A DNA stretch of 64,000 bases from JAIEPT01 sp038217425 (GTDB lineage Bacteria; Planctomycetota; Planctomycetia; Gemmatales; Gemmataceae). Location: the NCBI GenBank assembly GCA_038217425.1, contig JBBQPM010000002.1, positions 62,001 to 126,000 on the forward strand, read 5' to 3'. Below, piece by piece: positions 18,061 to 25,590 of this stretch. Under the pieces are notes generated by a model. The model was given only the letters and a program-made list of their open reading frames with translations, had not been told where the DNA came from and did not search any database. Made by a program: the position numbers and the translations under genes. The stretch's first letter is position 1. The number at the start of each line of letters is the position of its first letter.

Positions 18061-19224
18061 ATGATTCGTTCCATCCGCAACTGGTTCCGCAGCTCCAGCC
18101 GTCAGGCCCGCAAGGCCCCCATCCAGCGCACTCGGCTCACGCTCGATCGCCTCGAAGAACGCGTCAATCCGGCGGTCGACATCCTCTTCAACAACGGCAT
18201 CATCACGGTTCAGGGCAGCAACAACAACGACACCGCCGTCGTCTCCATCGTCGACAACGAGATCCACGTCGTCATCACTGAAAAGGACGCGGCCGGGAAC
18301 GTTCTGGATGTCGAAGATCGTGATTTCGACATCGAAGACGTCTTCCGCATCGACTTCAACGGCCTCAACGGCAACGACCGTTTCGACAATCTCATCAACA
18401 CCGTCGCCATCGCCACCGTGCTCAACGGCGGCAACGGCAACGATATCCTGAACGGCGGCATCGGCAACGACATCATCAACGGCAATGCGGGCAACGACGT
18501 CATGAACGGCAATGCCGGCAACGACACGCTCAACGGCGGCACCGAGAACGATATCCTCAACGGCGGCGCCGGCCTCGATACCCTCCGCGGCGAAAATGGT
18601 AACGACACCCTCCGCGGCGGCGATAACGCCGACAACCTCGACGGCGGCGACGGCGACGACAACCTGTTCGGCGACGCCGGCAACGACGTCCTCCGCGGCG
18701 GAGATGACGACGATGACCTCGATGGCGGCGCCGGCAATGACGCCCTACACGGCGATTCCGGCAACGACGACCTCCGCGGAGGCGATAACGACGACACCCT
18801 CGAAGGCGGAACGGGCAACGATTTCCTCCGCGGCGGCAACGGTAACGACACCCTCCGCGGCGACGCCGGCAACGACACCCTCGATGGCGAAGCCGGCAAC
18901 GATGACCTCCGCGGCGGAACCGAGAACGACGTCCTCCTCGGCGGTCTCGGCTTTGACTTCCTCGACGGCGAAGCCGGCAACGATACCCTTCGCGGCGGCG
19001 ACGGCAACGACGTCCTCGAAGGCGGAGCCGGCGACGACGACCTCTTCGGCGACGACGGCAACGACACTCTCCGCGGCGAAGCCGGCCAGGACGACCTCTT
19101 CGGCGGCGATGGCGACGACTTCTTGATTGGCGGCGCCGACAACGACGACTTCGACGGCGGCGCCGGCAACGACGCCACCGACTTCGCCCTCTTCGACGAC
19201 GGGTTCAAGAACGACAACGAGTAA
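18061..19224 (+). CDS. Exported RTX-type calcium-binding repeat protein with LEERVNPA leader
   Basis: From the ATG at 18061 the protein has 387 residues. The N-terminus has a basic patch and then LTLDRLEERVNPAVD, the planctomycete surface-protein leader of the LExRxxPA type. After about 70 residues without repeats, residues from about 119 to 370 consist of roughly 28 GGxGxDxLx nonapeptides that form calcium-binding beta-rolls. There is no protease, lipase or adhesin domain, so it looks like a minimal RTX surface or secreted structural protein. The repeats force a strong 27-base periodicity. The C-terminus is acidic (FKNDNE). Confidence 0.88.
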   Translation: MIRSIRNWFRSSSRQARKAPIQRTRLTLDRLEERVNPAVDILFNNGIITVQGSNNNDTAVVSIVDNEIHVVITEKDAAGNVLDVEDRDFDIEDVFRIDFNGLNGNDRFDNLINTVAIATVLNGGNGNDILNGGIGNDIINGNAGNDVMNGNAGNDTLNGGTENDILNGGAGLDTLRGENGNDTLRGGDNADNLDGGDGDDNLFGDAGNDVLRGGDDDDDLDGGAGNDALHGDSGNDDLRGGDNDDTLEGGTGNDFLRGGNGNDTLRGDAGNDTLDGEAGNDDLRGGTENDVLLGGLGFDFLDGEAGNDTLRGGDGNDVLEGGAGDDDLFGDDGNDTLRGEAGQDDLFGGDGDDFLIGGADNDDFDGGAGNDATDFALFDDGFKNDNE

Positions 19225-19242
19225 TACTACAGCGCTATCTTC

Positions 19243-19350
19243 TCCCCTCTCCCTCCGGGAGAGGGGCGGGGGTGAGGGGGAAATGGCTCAACTCAATAGC
19301 ACGGCTATTCCCCCTCACCCCCAACCCCTCTCCCGGAGGGAGAGGGGAGT
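19243..19350. repeat. Inverted repeat in convergent gap (CCCTCTCCCTCCGGGAGAGG type)
   Basis: Two arms of about 40 bases, 19243-19281 and about 19309-19350, are near-perfect reverse complements, and each arm contains its own CTCTCCC-GGGAGAG palindrome. It lies between the RTX gene and the convergent pfkB-type gene, where a strong hairpin could stop transcription from both sides. Similar G/C-block repeats are widely interspersed in planctomycete genomes. Confidence 0.8.
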
Positions 19351-19420
19351 AAATGCGTCCTGTATTTGAAGTTACTGCAACACCCTGCTAGTTTCTAGCG
19401 ATGTAGTACTAAGAAATGTT

Positions 19421-19463
19421 CTTCGTTTAGCGCTCGCAATAGACACGTGAGCGCTAAACGAAG
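19421..19463 (-). terminator. Hairpin just downstream of the PfkB-family gene
   Basis: Perfect 15-base arms CTTCGTTTAGCGCTC (19421-19435) and their reverse complement (19449-19463) with a 13-base loop, beginning 4 bases after the PfkB stop codon on the minus strand. The following T-run is weak (CATTTCTTAG), so it is a probable terminator or 3'-end stabiliser rather than a textbook one. Confidence 0.6.
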
Positions 19464-19467
19464 GTAT

Positions 19468-20430
19468 TTACGAGAAACGCTCGATGGAAAGCGGATTGGA
19501 TCGGACGAACGCTTCGCACTCGGCTCGCGTGAAGACGCCCGGCGTGGTGCCGATGGCACGGACGCAGCTCGCTCCCAGGGCGCTGGCGTAACGCAGACAA
19601 TCTTCCGGCGGCAAGTTCTGCAGCAGCCCGTAGATATACCCCGCGTCGAACGCATCCCCGCCGCCGCTCGAATCGACGCACGTCACCCAGTACGCGCTTG
19701 AGCGGAGCTTGACGTCCTTTTGCACCAGCACCGCGCCGTCCTTGCCTTGCGTGACGACCGCGGTCCCGACTCCGAGACGGTGAAAAATTTCCGCCTGGCG
19801 AACCGGGTCCTTTTCGCCGGTGATGAGTTCGCCCTCGTGGTCGTTCGGCAAAAAGACGTCGACGTGCGGCAACAGTTTCTCGAATTTCGCCAGGTGACGG
19901 CCCGGCGCCGAGGGGACGACCACATCGAGCACCGTCTTGACGCCGAGCGACCGCGCTTCCGCGAAAACCTCGGCCAGCTCCAGCTGATCGAGCGCCTGCA
20001 TGAGCAGATAGCCGCCCACGTAGAGCACCTTGCATTCGCGCAGCATGGCCCGGGGGATGTCGCGCGCGGAGAACTCGCGGTTGGCGCCGAAGGTGTGGAT
20101 GAAACGCCGATCCTGCCCTTGCACGTTGACAATGAGCGTTTGACTCGTCGGCGCGCTGGCGCTCGCGGTCACCAGAGAAACATCGACCTTTGCTTCGGCG
20201 AGCAGTTCGGTGACGACTTTGCCGAAGACATCGCTGCCGACTCGGCCCACGATGGCAACCTCGACCTCCATCTTCGCGAGATCGACGGCGGCATTCGCGG
20301 CGCATCCCCCTATCGTCAGCAGCATATCATCGGTCATCACCAATTCGCCGGCCGCGGGCAAATGCGGAATCGGGGCGCACACGTGGTCGGCGACGATGAT
20401 GCCGGCGCTGAGGACTTGAGGCACTGCCAA
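19468..20430 (-). CDS. PfkB-family carbohydrate/nucleoside kinase
   Basis: A 320-residue ribokinase-fold protein. The N-terminal GGCAANAAVDLAKM segment matches PfkB signature 1, and the C-terminal DSSGGGDAFDAGYIYG matches signature 2, with the catalytic Asp of GGGD retained but Gly for the usual Ala (GAGD). FLPNDHEGELITG is the typical NxxE magnesium region. The family phosphorylates sugars, adenosine or related substrates with ATP; the specificity is not readable. The gene starts 16 bases after a palindromic 28-mer (20446-20473), and the DUF1501 gene upstream ends in its own terminator, so it is probably transcribed alone. Confidence 0.9.
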   Translation of the reverse strand: MAVPQVLSAGIIVADHVCAPIPHLPAAGELVMTDDMLLTIGGCAANAAVDLAKMEVEVAIVGRVGSDVFGKVVTELLAEAKVDVSLVTASASAPTSQTLIVNVQGQDRRFIHTFGANREFSARDIPRAMLRECKVLYVGGYLLMQALDQLELAEVFAEARSLGVKTVLDVVVPSAPGRHLAKFEKLLPHVDVFLPNDHEGELITGEKDPVRQAEIFHRLGVGTAVVTQGKDGAVLVQKDVKLRSSAYWVTCVDSSGGGDAFDAGYIYGLLQNLPPEDCLRYASALGASCVRAIGTTPGVFTRAECEAFVRSNPLSIERFS

Positions 20431-20445
20431 TCTCCTGTGCGAAGG

Positions 20446-20473
20446 CGAAAGCCCAGGGATGGCTATCCCTGGG
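20446..20473. repeat. 28-base palindromic element, copy 1
   Basis: The element begins CGAAAGCCCAGGG and contains CCCAGGGAT-GGCT-ATCCCTGGG, a perfect 9-base stem. An identical 28-mer occurs at 40073-40100, where it is followed by its own inverted copy. Here it sits 15 bases upstream of the PfkB start codon. Confidence 0.8.
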
Positions 20474-20483
20474 AATTCGAAAC

Positions 20484-20514
20484 AAAAAAGAAGCCCAGGA
20501 GTAATCCTGGGCTT
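20484..20514 (-). terminator. Rho-independent terminator of the DUF1501 gene
   Basis: On the minus strand AAGCCCAGGA-TTAC-TCCTGGGCTT forms a perfect 10-base stem with a 4-base loop (20514-20491), followed at once by CTTTTTTG (to 20484). It lies 30 bases after the DUF1501 stop codon. This is a textbook intrinsic terminator. Confidence 0.85.
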
Positions 20515-20544
20515 CGAGAAAATCAGAGTTCACGCGAACTTCGC

Positions 20545-21870
20545 TTAGAACAGGTTGTCGATCGGCTTGCCGCCACCGCCGGCGATGGCGAAGGGACGGC
20601 CGATGGCGTCGCGAACCTGGGCGGCCGGGTCGATGCCGAGGCCCTTGTAGATGGTGGCGAAGACGTCGCCGATCTTGACCGGGTTTTCATTGACGGCCAT
20701 ACCGTCTGCCGTGGTGGAGCCGTAGGTTTGGCCGCCCTTGATGAGGCCGCCGCCGACGACGATGGACCACGAACGGGACCAGTGATCGCGACCGGCGTTC
20801 TGGTTGATGCGGGGCGTACGGGCGAATTCGCCCATCCACACGATGACGGTATTCTGGTAGATGCCGCGATCGTTGAGGTCGCGAACCAGGGTCGACATCG
20901 CCTTGTCCAGGGGCGGCAGCTGACGCTGCGAGAGCGCCTGGAAGGATTGGTTGTGGGTATCCCAACCGCCGAGGGTGATTTCGACGGCGGAGACGCCGGC
21001 TTCGACGAGACGACGAGCGAGGATCGCCGAGCGGCCGAAGTTGCTGGCGCCCGTGCCGGCGGCACCGTATTCTTCACGCAGCTTCACCGGTTCGCTGGCG
21101 ATGTCGAAGACTCGTCCATCGCGGGAGGCGACAAGGCTGAAGCCCTTGGAGTAGACGTCGCGGTGTGCACGGGAGGCATCGGCGAAGCGAGCGCGAGCTT
21201 CAGCGGTGGTGAGGTGCGGGGCCCGCGATTCCATGAACTGGCGTTCCAGATCGAGGAAGAGGCGTTGACGACGACGAACGCGGTCTTCGAGTTCGACGCC
21301 GGTACCGAGACCCGTCGGCGTCAAGTTCTGCGGGGGCGAGCCCGGGTTTTGGACGTTGAACGGGGAGTAGTTCATACCGAGGAAGCCGGGGCCGTCCGCG
21401 CCGCCGCCGACCGAGATGTAGTTCGGCAGAGAGATATCGCGGTAGCCGGCGAGCTTGGGAGCTTCGTGAGCCATGACGGCGCCGATCGACGGGAAGGCGA
21501 TGGCGGGGTTGGGCGTGTACGAAGTGTGCATGAGTTGGCGGCCACGCATGTGATCGCCTTCGGTCGTGGTGAGCGAGCGAAGGATGACCAGGTTCTTCAT
21601 GACCTTGGCCGTTTCCTTCATGTGCTCGGAAATTTGGATGCCGGGGACGTCGGTGGCGATGGGCTTGAATTCGCCGCCGGTCGGGGCGCCGGGCTTGAGA
21701 TCCCAGATATCGATGGTAGCGGGACCGCCGCCCATCCACATGACGATGACGTTCTTGTTGTTGCGACGCAGCTCTTGGGCGTTGGCCTGAATGTTACGGA
21801 CGAATTCCATGCCCGGCAGAGCCAGCATCGAATACCCCGCGACGTGCGACATAAAATGACGACGATTCAT
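20545..21870 (-). CDS. DUF1501 protein with Tat-like leader, second copy
   Basis: I choose the ATG at 21870 (441 residues), which gives MNRRHFMSHVAGYSML, a twin-arginine-like signal; the open frame runs upstream to 22044 but without leader character. DUF1501 landmarks: MWMGGGPATIDIWDLKPG, TLGGWDTHNQSFQ, MGEFARTPRINQNAGRDHW and a C-terminal DVFATIYKGLGIDP. Like the copy at 12224 it has no adjacent DUF1549/DUF1553 partner. It has an ECF-like promoter at 22002-22029 and an intrinsic terminator at 20484-20514, so it is a monocistronic unit. The two DUF1501 proteins here are clearly different paralogues. Confidence 0.93.
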   Translation of the reverse strand: MNRRHFMSHVAGYSMLALPGMEFVRNIQANAQELRRNNKNVIVMWMGGGPATIDIWDLKPGAPTGGEFKPIATDVPGIQISEHMKETAKVMKNLVILRSLTTTEGDHMRGRQLMHTSYTPNPAIAFPSIGAVMAHEAPKLAGYRDISLPNYISVGGGADGPGFLGMNYSPFNVQNPGSPPQNLTPTGLGTGVELEDRVRRRQRLFLDLERQFMESRAPHLTTAEARARFADASRAHRDVYSKGFSLVASRDGRVFDIASEPVKLREEYGAAGTGASNFGRSAILARRLVEAGVSAVEITLGGWDTHNQSFQALSQRQLPPLDKAMSTLVRDLNDRGIYQNTVIVWMGEFARTPRINQNAGRDHWSRSWSIVVGGGLIKGGQTYGSTTADGMAVNENPVKIGDVFATIYKGLGIDPAAQVRDAIGRPFAIAGGGGKPIDNLF

Positions 21871-22001
21871 GTGTTTCCACCTTCGGTAAGACTTTGACCC
21901 CCCAGGCCTAGTCAGCCCAGGTTTCCCGTAACTACAGTTTTGGCAGCTTCTAAGGCTCTTGTCAAGCCTTAACTTCCGTTTCTTTCGGCTTGTACGTTTT
22001 A

Positions 22002-22029
22002 TTCGACGAGGGGCGGGTGAAAAAGTTCC
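22002..22029 (-). promoter_or_regulatory. ECF/sigma-E-like promoter of the DUF1501 gene
   Basis: Minus strand GGAACTT (22029-22023), 16-base spacer, TCGAA (22006-22002). Both elements and the spacing fit the sigma-E-type ECF consensus GGAACTT-N16-TCnnA. It implies a long leader of about 125 bases before the ATG at 21870. Confidence 0.6.
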
Positions 22030-22080
22030 GCAAAATTCCGGCAAAGCGAGATTTTCCCCGAAGAGGTCTCCGTACGGCAG

Positions 22081-22794
22081 CTATTTAACCCCGGCGCCAG
22101 GGTCTTTCTGCCCCAAATGATCGGCCCTAAACTTCTGCACTGCTTCCAGATACGCGGTACGCGACGGCGCTTCCAGAAATCGCACCTGGGAGTCCTTAAA
22201 AAACGGGCCCGGATCTCCTTGTGCCTGCTTCTGGGCAACAAGTACTGCGTTGGCGAGCATCGGCATCAACTCTTCTTCGCCATTAAGAATTTGTTCGAAG
22301 CCGCTGCGAAGTTCCAAACTACTGTTGGATTCGGGCAGCAGCTGAAGCTCTTCGAGCGACGCGCGCCCCGTTTGGACGATCGTGCCGAAGCGGTCATGAA
22401 TCTTTTGAAGGGCATCCAGGGAGTTTGCCCTCGTAAATTCTTGACGCACGCGGTCCAAGTCCTCCAGGTATTTCTGGAAGGCCGCCGGCCGAACGCAGAC
22501 GCGGGCGTTGATGCACGCTGCTTTGTGATCCGCAAGCTTGGCACGGGCGGCATTCCGTTGCTCCGCGAGCACCCAGATGCCCATGTCTTCGAGGGTCTGT
22601 TCCTGGGCGTTGATCCACTTCAAGGATTCGTCGAGTTCGAGATCGGTCTTCGCGAGCGGTGCTTCCGCGAGGATAGGATCGGTCACGATGGCGCGAATCT
22701 TCTGCTGCGCCCAGGTGAAACGCAAACCGACTAACCCCAGAATCGCGAAGATCGCGACCAGCACCAGTGCCATGACTTTCGATTTCTTGCCCAT
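22081..22794 (-). CDS. Membrane-anchored protein of unknown function
   Basis: From the ATG at 22794 (MGKKSKVMAL) the protein has 237 residues: a short basic start, one membrane helix (about 8-28), then a largely helical soluble part with Cys residues (ACINARVCVRP) and charged heptad-like stretches (EDLDRVRQEFTRANSLDALQKI). The topology resembles LemA-like anchored helical proteins, but I see no conserved LemA signature and do not assign a family. A GTG at 22806 could also start it. The remnant of an Rpn-like gene ends just upstream, at 22803. Confidence 0.7.
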   Translation of the reverse strand: MGKKSKVMALVLVAIFAILGLVGLRFTWAQQKIRAIVTDPILAEAPLAKTDLELDESLKWINAQEQTLEDMGIWVLAEQRNAARAKLADHKAACINARVCVRPAAFQKYLEDLDRVRQEFTRANSLDALQKIHDRFGTIVQTGRASLEELQLLPESNSSLELRSGFEQILNGEEELMPMLANAVLVAQKQAQGDPGPFFKDSQVRFLEAPSRTAYLEAVQKFRADHLGQKDPGAGVK

Positions 22795-22802
22795 GCGGAA
22801 CC

Positions 22803-22943
22803 TCACCTCGTCGCAAGCAACTCTCGCCAGGAGGTCGCAGAATGGAACACTTCCTGCATGTGTTCAAGCCGAGCAATGTCTTCGATCGACTTGATCTCGG
22901 CCTGAGACAGCATCGGCGCTGGGCGGGCGTTCGGGAGTGGGAT
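22803..22943 (-). pseudogene. C-terminal remnant of a second Rpn-like nuclease gene
   Basis: The minus strand reads ...LSQAEIKSIEDIARLEHM then QEVFHSATSWRELLATR-stop. This aligns without gaps with the C-terminus of the intact neighbour at 22964-23836 (TQTELEAINDLDRLERM, SDAILTSNTWQELLTTP-stop). The open frame is closed upstream by TGA at 22946-22944 and has no start in a sensible place. It is best explained as the tail of a former tandem paralogue. Confidence 0.75.
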
Positions 22944-22963
22944 TCATTGCGGCGCTCTAGAGT

Positions 22964-23836
22964 TCATGGGGTGGTCAGCAGTTCCTGCCAGGTATTTGAC
23001 GTCAGGATTGCATCCGACATTCGCTCCAGGCGATCGAGATCGTTGATCGCTTCCAACTCGGTTTGCGTGCGGGCGTCAGCTTGACCGAACTTCAGTCTGC
23101 CTTGTCGGAGCAGTACCTGCTGACTTTGGCCAATTCGCCCGACCATTCGGCCTTCCTCCAGGATCATCTCATAAAACGTGGTATCCGACATGGTTCGCAG
23201 TCCTCCAAAGATGCGCTCAATATGGCGACTTTCCACACGCAGGCGCGCCAAGATCTCCGTCGCGGTCATGAGCGTCATCGCCATTGCCGGTTCGACCTCC
23301 GTCGCCAACCGCCGATCGATCTCGCACACGACCTTGCGCAACGCCTCGGGCAATGAATCGTCGTCGGGAAGCCGGCATAGCGACGCCAAGGGCAACAGGC
23401 CCACGCCGCCCTGCAAATACGGTTCGAGCGGTTCCTGCCAGATCCGCACCAGTCGATATGGAAATTGTACGCGATCGGCATCGTTTCCGCTCGGGTATTC
23501 AAGCAGCCCCGTCAAGTTCTTGAGAGCCGCCCTGGGATGCAACAAAACCAACACCGAATGCACAGGAACTTTGTAACGCAGGTGGAACGCGGCGCTGTAA
23601 AGATGTAGCCGGCGCGGCAAGTCGGCGTCGGGCCCGGTTTGGAAATTGACGTCGAGGATGCGCTCGAGCGGATTGCCGAAACCGATCGCCGTGTCCGTCG
23701 CCGCCGACAGCGTCGAGAGGTCGACGTTCAGCAGCGTCGTCGGCTCGTCCGGCGCGAAGCGCAACATCTCGGCGAAGTCCGGCAAATGCTCGGCGACGAT
23801 GCTCTTGAGCGTGGCGTCGTAGCGGAAGTGCGACAT
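22964..23836 (-). CDS. Rpn-family (PD-(D/E)XK) nuclease / DUF4351-like protein
   Basis: From the ATG at 23836 (MSHFRYDATLK) the protein has 290 residues. The N-terminal part has the look of Rpn/transposase-31-type nucleases: an early hydrophobic strand, ERILDVNFQTG in the acidic motif region, LYSAAFHLRYKVPVHSVLVLLHP as the core strand, then YRLVRIWQEP and LLPLASLC. The C-terminus (GRMVGRIGQSQQVLLRQGRLKFG) resembles DUF4351-type tails. The exact catalytic quartet is degenerate to my eye, so nuclease activity is uncertain. It begins 5 bases after the stop of the GT39 gene. The frame is open far upstream through the glycosyltransferase gene, which is a shadow. Confidence 0.7.
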   Translation of the reverse strand: MSHFRYDATLKSIVAEHLPDFAEMLRFAPDEPTTLLNVDLSTLSAATDTAIGFGNPLERILDVNFQTGPDADLPRRLHLYSAAFHLRYKVPVHSVLVLLHPRAALKNLTGLLEYPSGNDADRVQFPYRLVRIWQEPLEPYLQGGVGLLPLASLCRLPDDDSLPEALRKVVCEIDRRLATEVEPAMAMTLMTATEILARLRVESRHIERIFGGLRTMSDTTFYEMILEEGRMVGRIGQSQQVLLRQGRLKFGQADARTQTELEAINDLDRLERMSDAILTSNTWQELLTTP

Positions 23837-23841
23837 CGGCT

Positions 23842-25479
23842 TTAGTCCTGACGCCTGCCGACCACCACCGTCATCCGCGGCAAACCTGAGCGAGCGCGGT
23901 CGCAGTTGACTACCGTCACCACTTCGTACGGGAACGGCAACGGCCGGATGCCTTGATACTCCGTCGAGAAACAAAAGTAGCGGACGTCGTCGGCGACGGC
24001 AGCCAGGTCGCTGGGCCAGGGATGCACCTCGATCGGTTCGCCGAAATAATACGCGAAGAGGTGGTGCGTCCAGTCGAAGCTCACGAGTTTCTGTCCCGCG
24101 AGGCGCCGTTTCACCTCGGCAACCTCCGCGGCGTTGTCGACGGAACGCAGATGCTGATTGGGGAGGTAGACCGATCCGTTCGCCAGCAACATAAAGCTCG
24201 CCCAGGCGCAGAGCCCACGGCGAATCATTTGCTCGGGTCGACTCCGCAGCACGAAGGCCGACAGCGCGATGCCGCCGGCCAGAAAGATCAGGGCGAAACC
24301 CAGCGGCACGGTCGCCTGGATCAATCGGTCCGGACGCACAAACCACAGCGCGACCATCGTCAGCCCAGCGCCCACCATGGCGAGCGTCGTGAACCAGCGA
24401 TTGAGACTCAGGAATCCCTCGGTGCACACCGACTGCGTCAGATGATGAACGACGATCCCCGAAAGCACCGCGACCATCGGGAATAACGGCATGAAGTAGC
24501 GCGTCATCGCTCGCGGCGCCAGCCAAACCGTCGGAAACGCGACGGCGAGCGCGATGACTGCGAACCCGACGTAGGGCCGAGCGAACGCCGTCCCCTGGCG
24601 AATCTGCGGAATCAAATAGCCGAGGATTCCCAGGGAACAGGGGAGCATGACGGCGAAAGTCTCCAGCGGAAACAAGGCGAGGTGCGTGAGAATGAGGGTC
24701 CAGGAAAGATCGACGAAGCGCAAGCCGACGTCGCCGCCGAAGACGGCGCGAGTTCCGGACAGGCCGACTTCCTGGGTGAACGGCACGAGCCAGGCGAGAA
24801 AGAGGGCGGCGAAAAGGCTGAAGCCGAGCAGATGTTGCCAGGAAAATAGGACGCGCCACTGCCGTTGCCAGAGCAGATAAACTCCGACCGTGGCGCCGAA
24901 GTACGCGGGCGCCTGCGGCCCTTTGGTGAGCGTCCCCAGGGCGACGAAAAAATAGCCCGCAAGCCAGGGCCAAAGCGCGTCGGGCCGATGCATAATCCCG
25001 GCATGCCATACAAGGAGCGATGCGGCGACGAATAAGGTGAAGATCGCCTCGCTCTCTGCGAGTCGGCCGAGTTGCAGCACCTGCGCCATCGTCGCAAACC
25101 CGACGGCGGCGGCGAACGATCCCAGCGGTTGCAAGAAACGCCGGGCGTACCCGTAGATGAGCAGTGCAGTGAGTGCGGTGCTCAGCAGCGTCGGCAGCCG
25201 GATCGCCCAGAGATCGACTTTGCCACGCAGCATGCCCAGCGCCGCGATCGGCCAACTTCCCAGAGGAGGCCGCGAGACGAACGGTTCGCCCTGCTGACGC
25301 GGGACCACCCAGTCGCCGGTGCGCAAGATCTCGACTGCGACTTGCGCCCGCCGACTTTCTTCGCCGCGCAGCGACGGAATCTCGATGGCAACGAAGTAAC
25401 CCAGAACGAGTACCGCGAGCAACAGCCAAAGTTCCGGTTCACGCCAGGAGAGAGGTCGATCCATCGTTTCACGCCCCAA
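23842..25479 (-). CDS. GT39/ArnT-like integral membrane glycosyltransferase
   Basis: A 545-residue polytopic protein with about 11-12 hydrophobic helices. The first periplasmic loop carries the family hallmark: IEIPSLRGEESRRAQVAVEI, where GEE replaces the more common DEa of GT-C enzymes, followed by RPPLGSWPIAALG. The C-terminal 80 residues are soluble and periplasmic. Such enzymes move a sugar from a polyprenyl-phosphate donor to lipid A or protein. An alternative start is the ATG at 25464 (MDRPLSWRE). It is transcribed with the Rpn-like gene (5-base gap) and divergently from the transporter gene. Confidence 0.88.
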   Translation of the reverse strand: MGRETMDRPLSWREPELWLLLAVLVLGYFVAIEIPSLRGEESRRAQVAVEILRTGDWVVPRQQGEPFVSRPPLGSWPIAALGMLRGKVDLWAIRLPTLLSTALTALLIYGYARRFLQPLGSFAAAVGFATMAQVLQLGRLAESEAIFTLFVAASLLVWHAGIMHRPDALWPWLAGYFFVALGTLTKGPQAPAYFGATVGVYLLWQRQWRVLFSWQHLLGFSLFAALFLAWLVPFTQEVGLSGTRAVFGGDVGLRFVDLSWTLILTHLALFPLETFAVMLPCSLGILGYLIPQIRQGTAFARPYVGFAVIALAVAFPTVWLAPRAMTRYFMPLFPMVAVLSGIVVHHLTQSVCTEGFLSLNRWFTTLAMVGAGLTMVALWFVRPDRLIQATVPLGFALIFLAGGIALSAFVLRSRPEQMIRRGLCAWASFMLLANGSVYLPNQHLRSVDNAAEVAEVKRRLAGQKLVSFDWTHHLFAYYFGEPIEVHPWPSDLAAVADDVRYFCFSTEYQGIRPLPFPYEVVTVVNCDRARSGLPRMTVVVGRRQD

Positions 25480-25590
25480 GAGGTTATCCGTCGGGGACTA
25501 TGGCGAAGGGGGCGGATTGGGTCAAGGTCAATGCCGTTTCGCATCGGCTCCCTACAATGGCCCGACTCTTCCAGCGCCTTCGGAGGTCAC

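Noticed and set aside
18210..19217. A 335-codon minus-strand frame rich in Ser and Pro opposite the RTX gene
   Set aside because: It is a by-product of the 27-base GGxGxDxL codon repeats; low-complexity Ser/Pro text and no ribosome site.
19720..21897. A 725-codon plus-strand frame opposite the PfkB and DUF1501 genes
   Set aside because: Antisense shadow in high-GC DNA; both genes on the other strand have family motifs, signal peptides and terminators.
21930..21960. TTGACA at about 21958-21963 (minus strand) as a sigma-70 promoter for the DUF1501 gene
   Set aside because: No acceptable -10 at 16-18 bases; the ECF-like site upstream is a better fit.
22964..25429. An 821-codon minus-strand frame joining the GT39 and Rpn-like regions
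   Set aside because: Its first two thirds are an out-of-frame Arg-rich shadow of the glycosyltransferase gene; only the part from 23836 is real.
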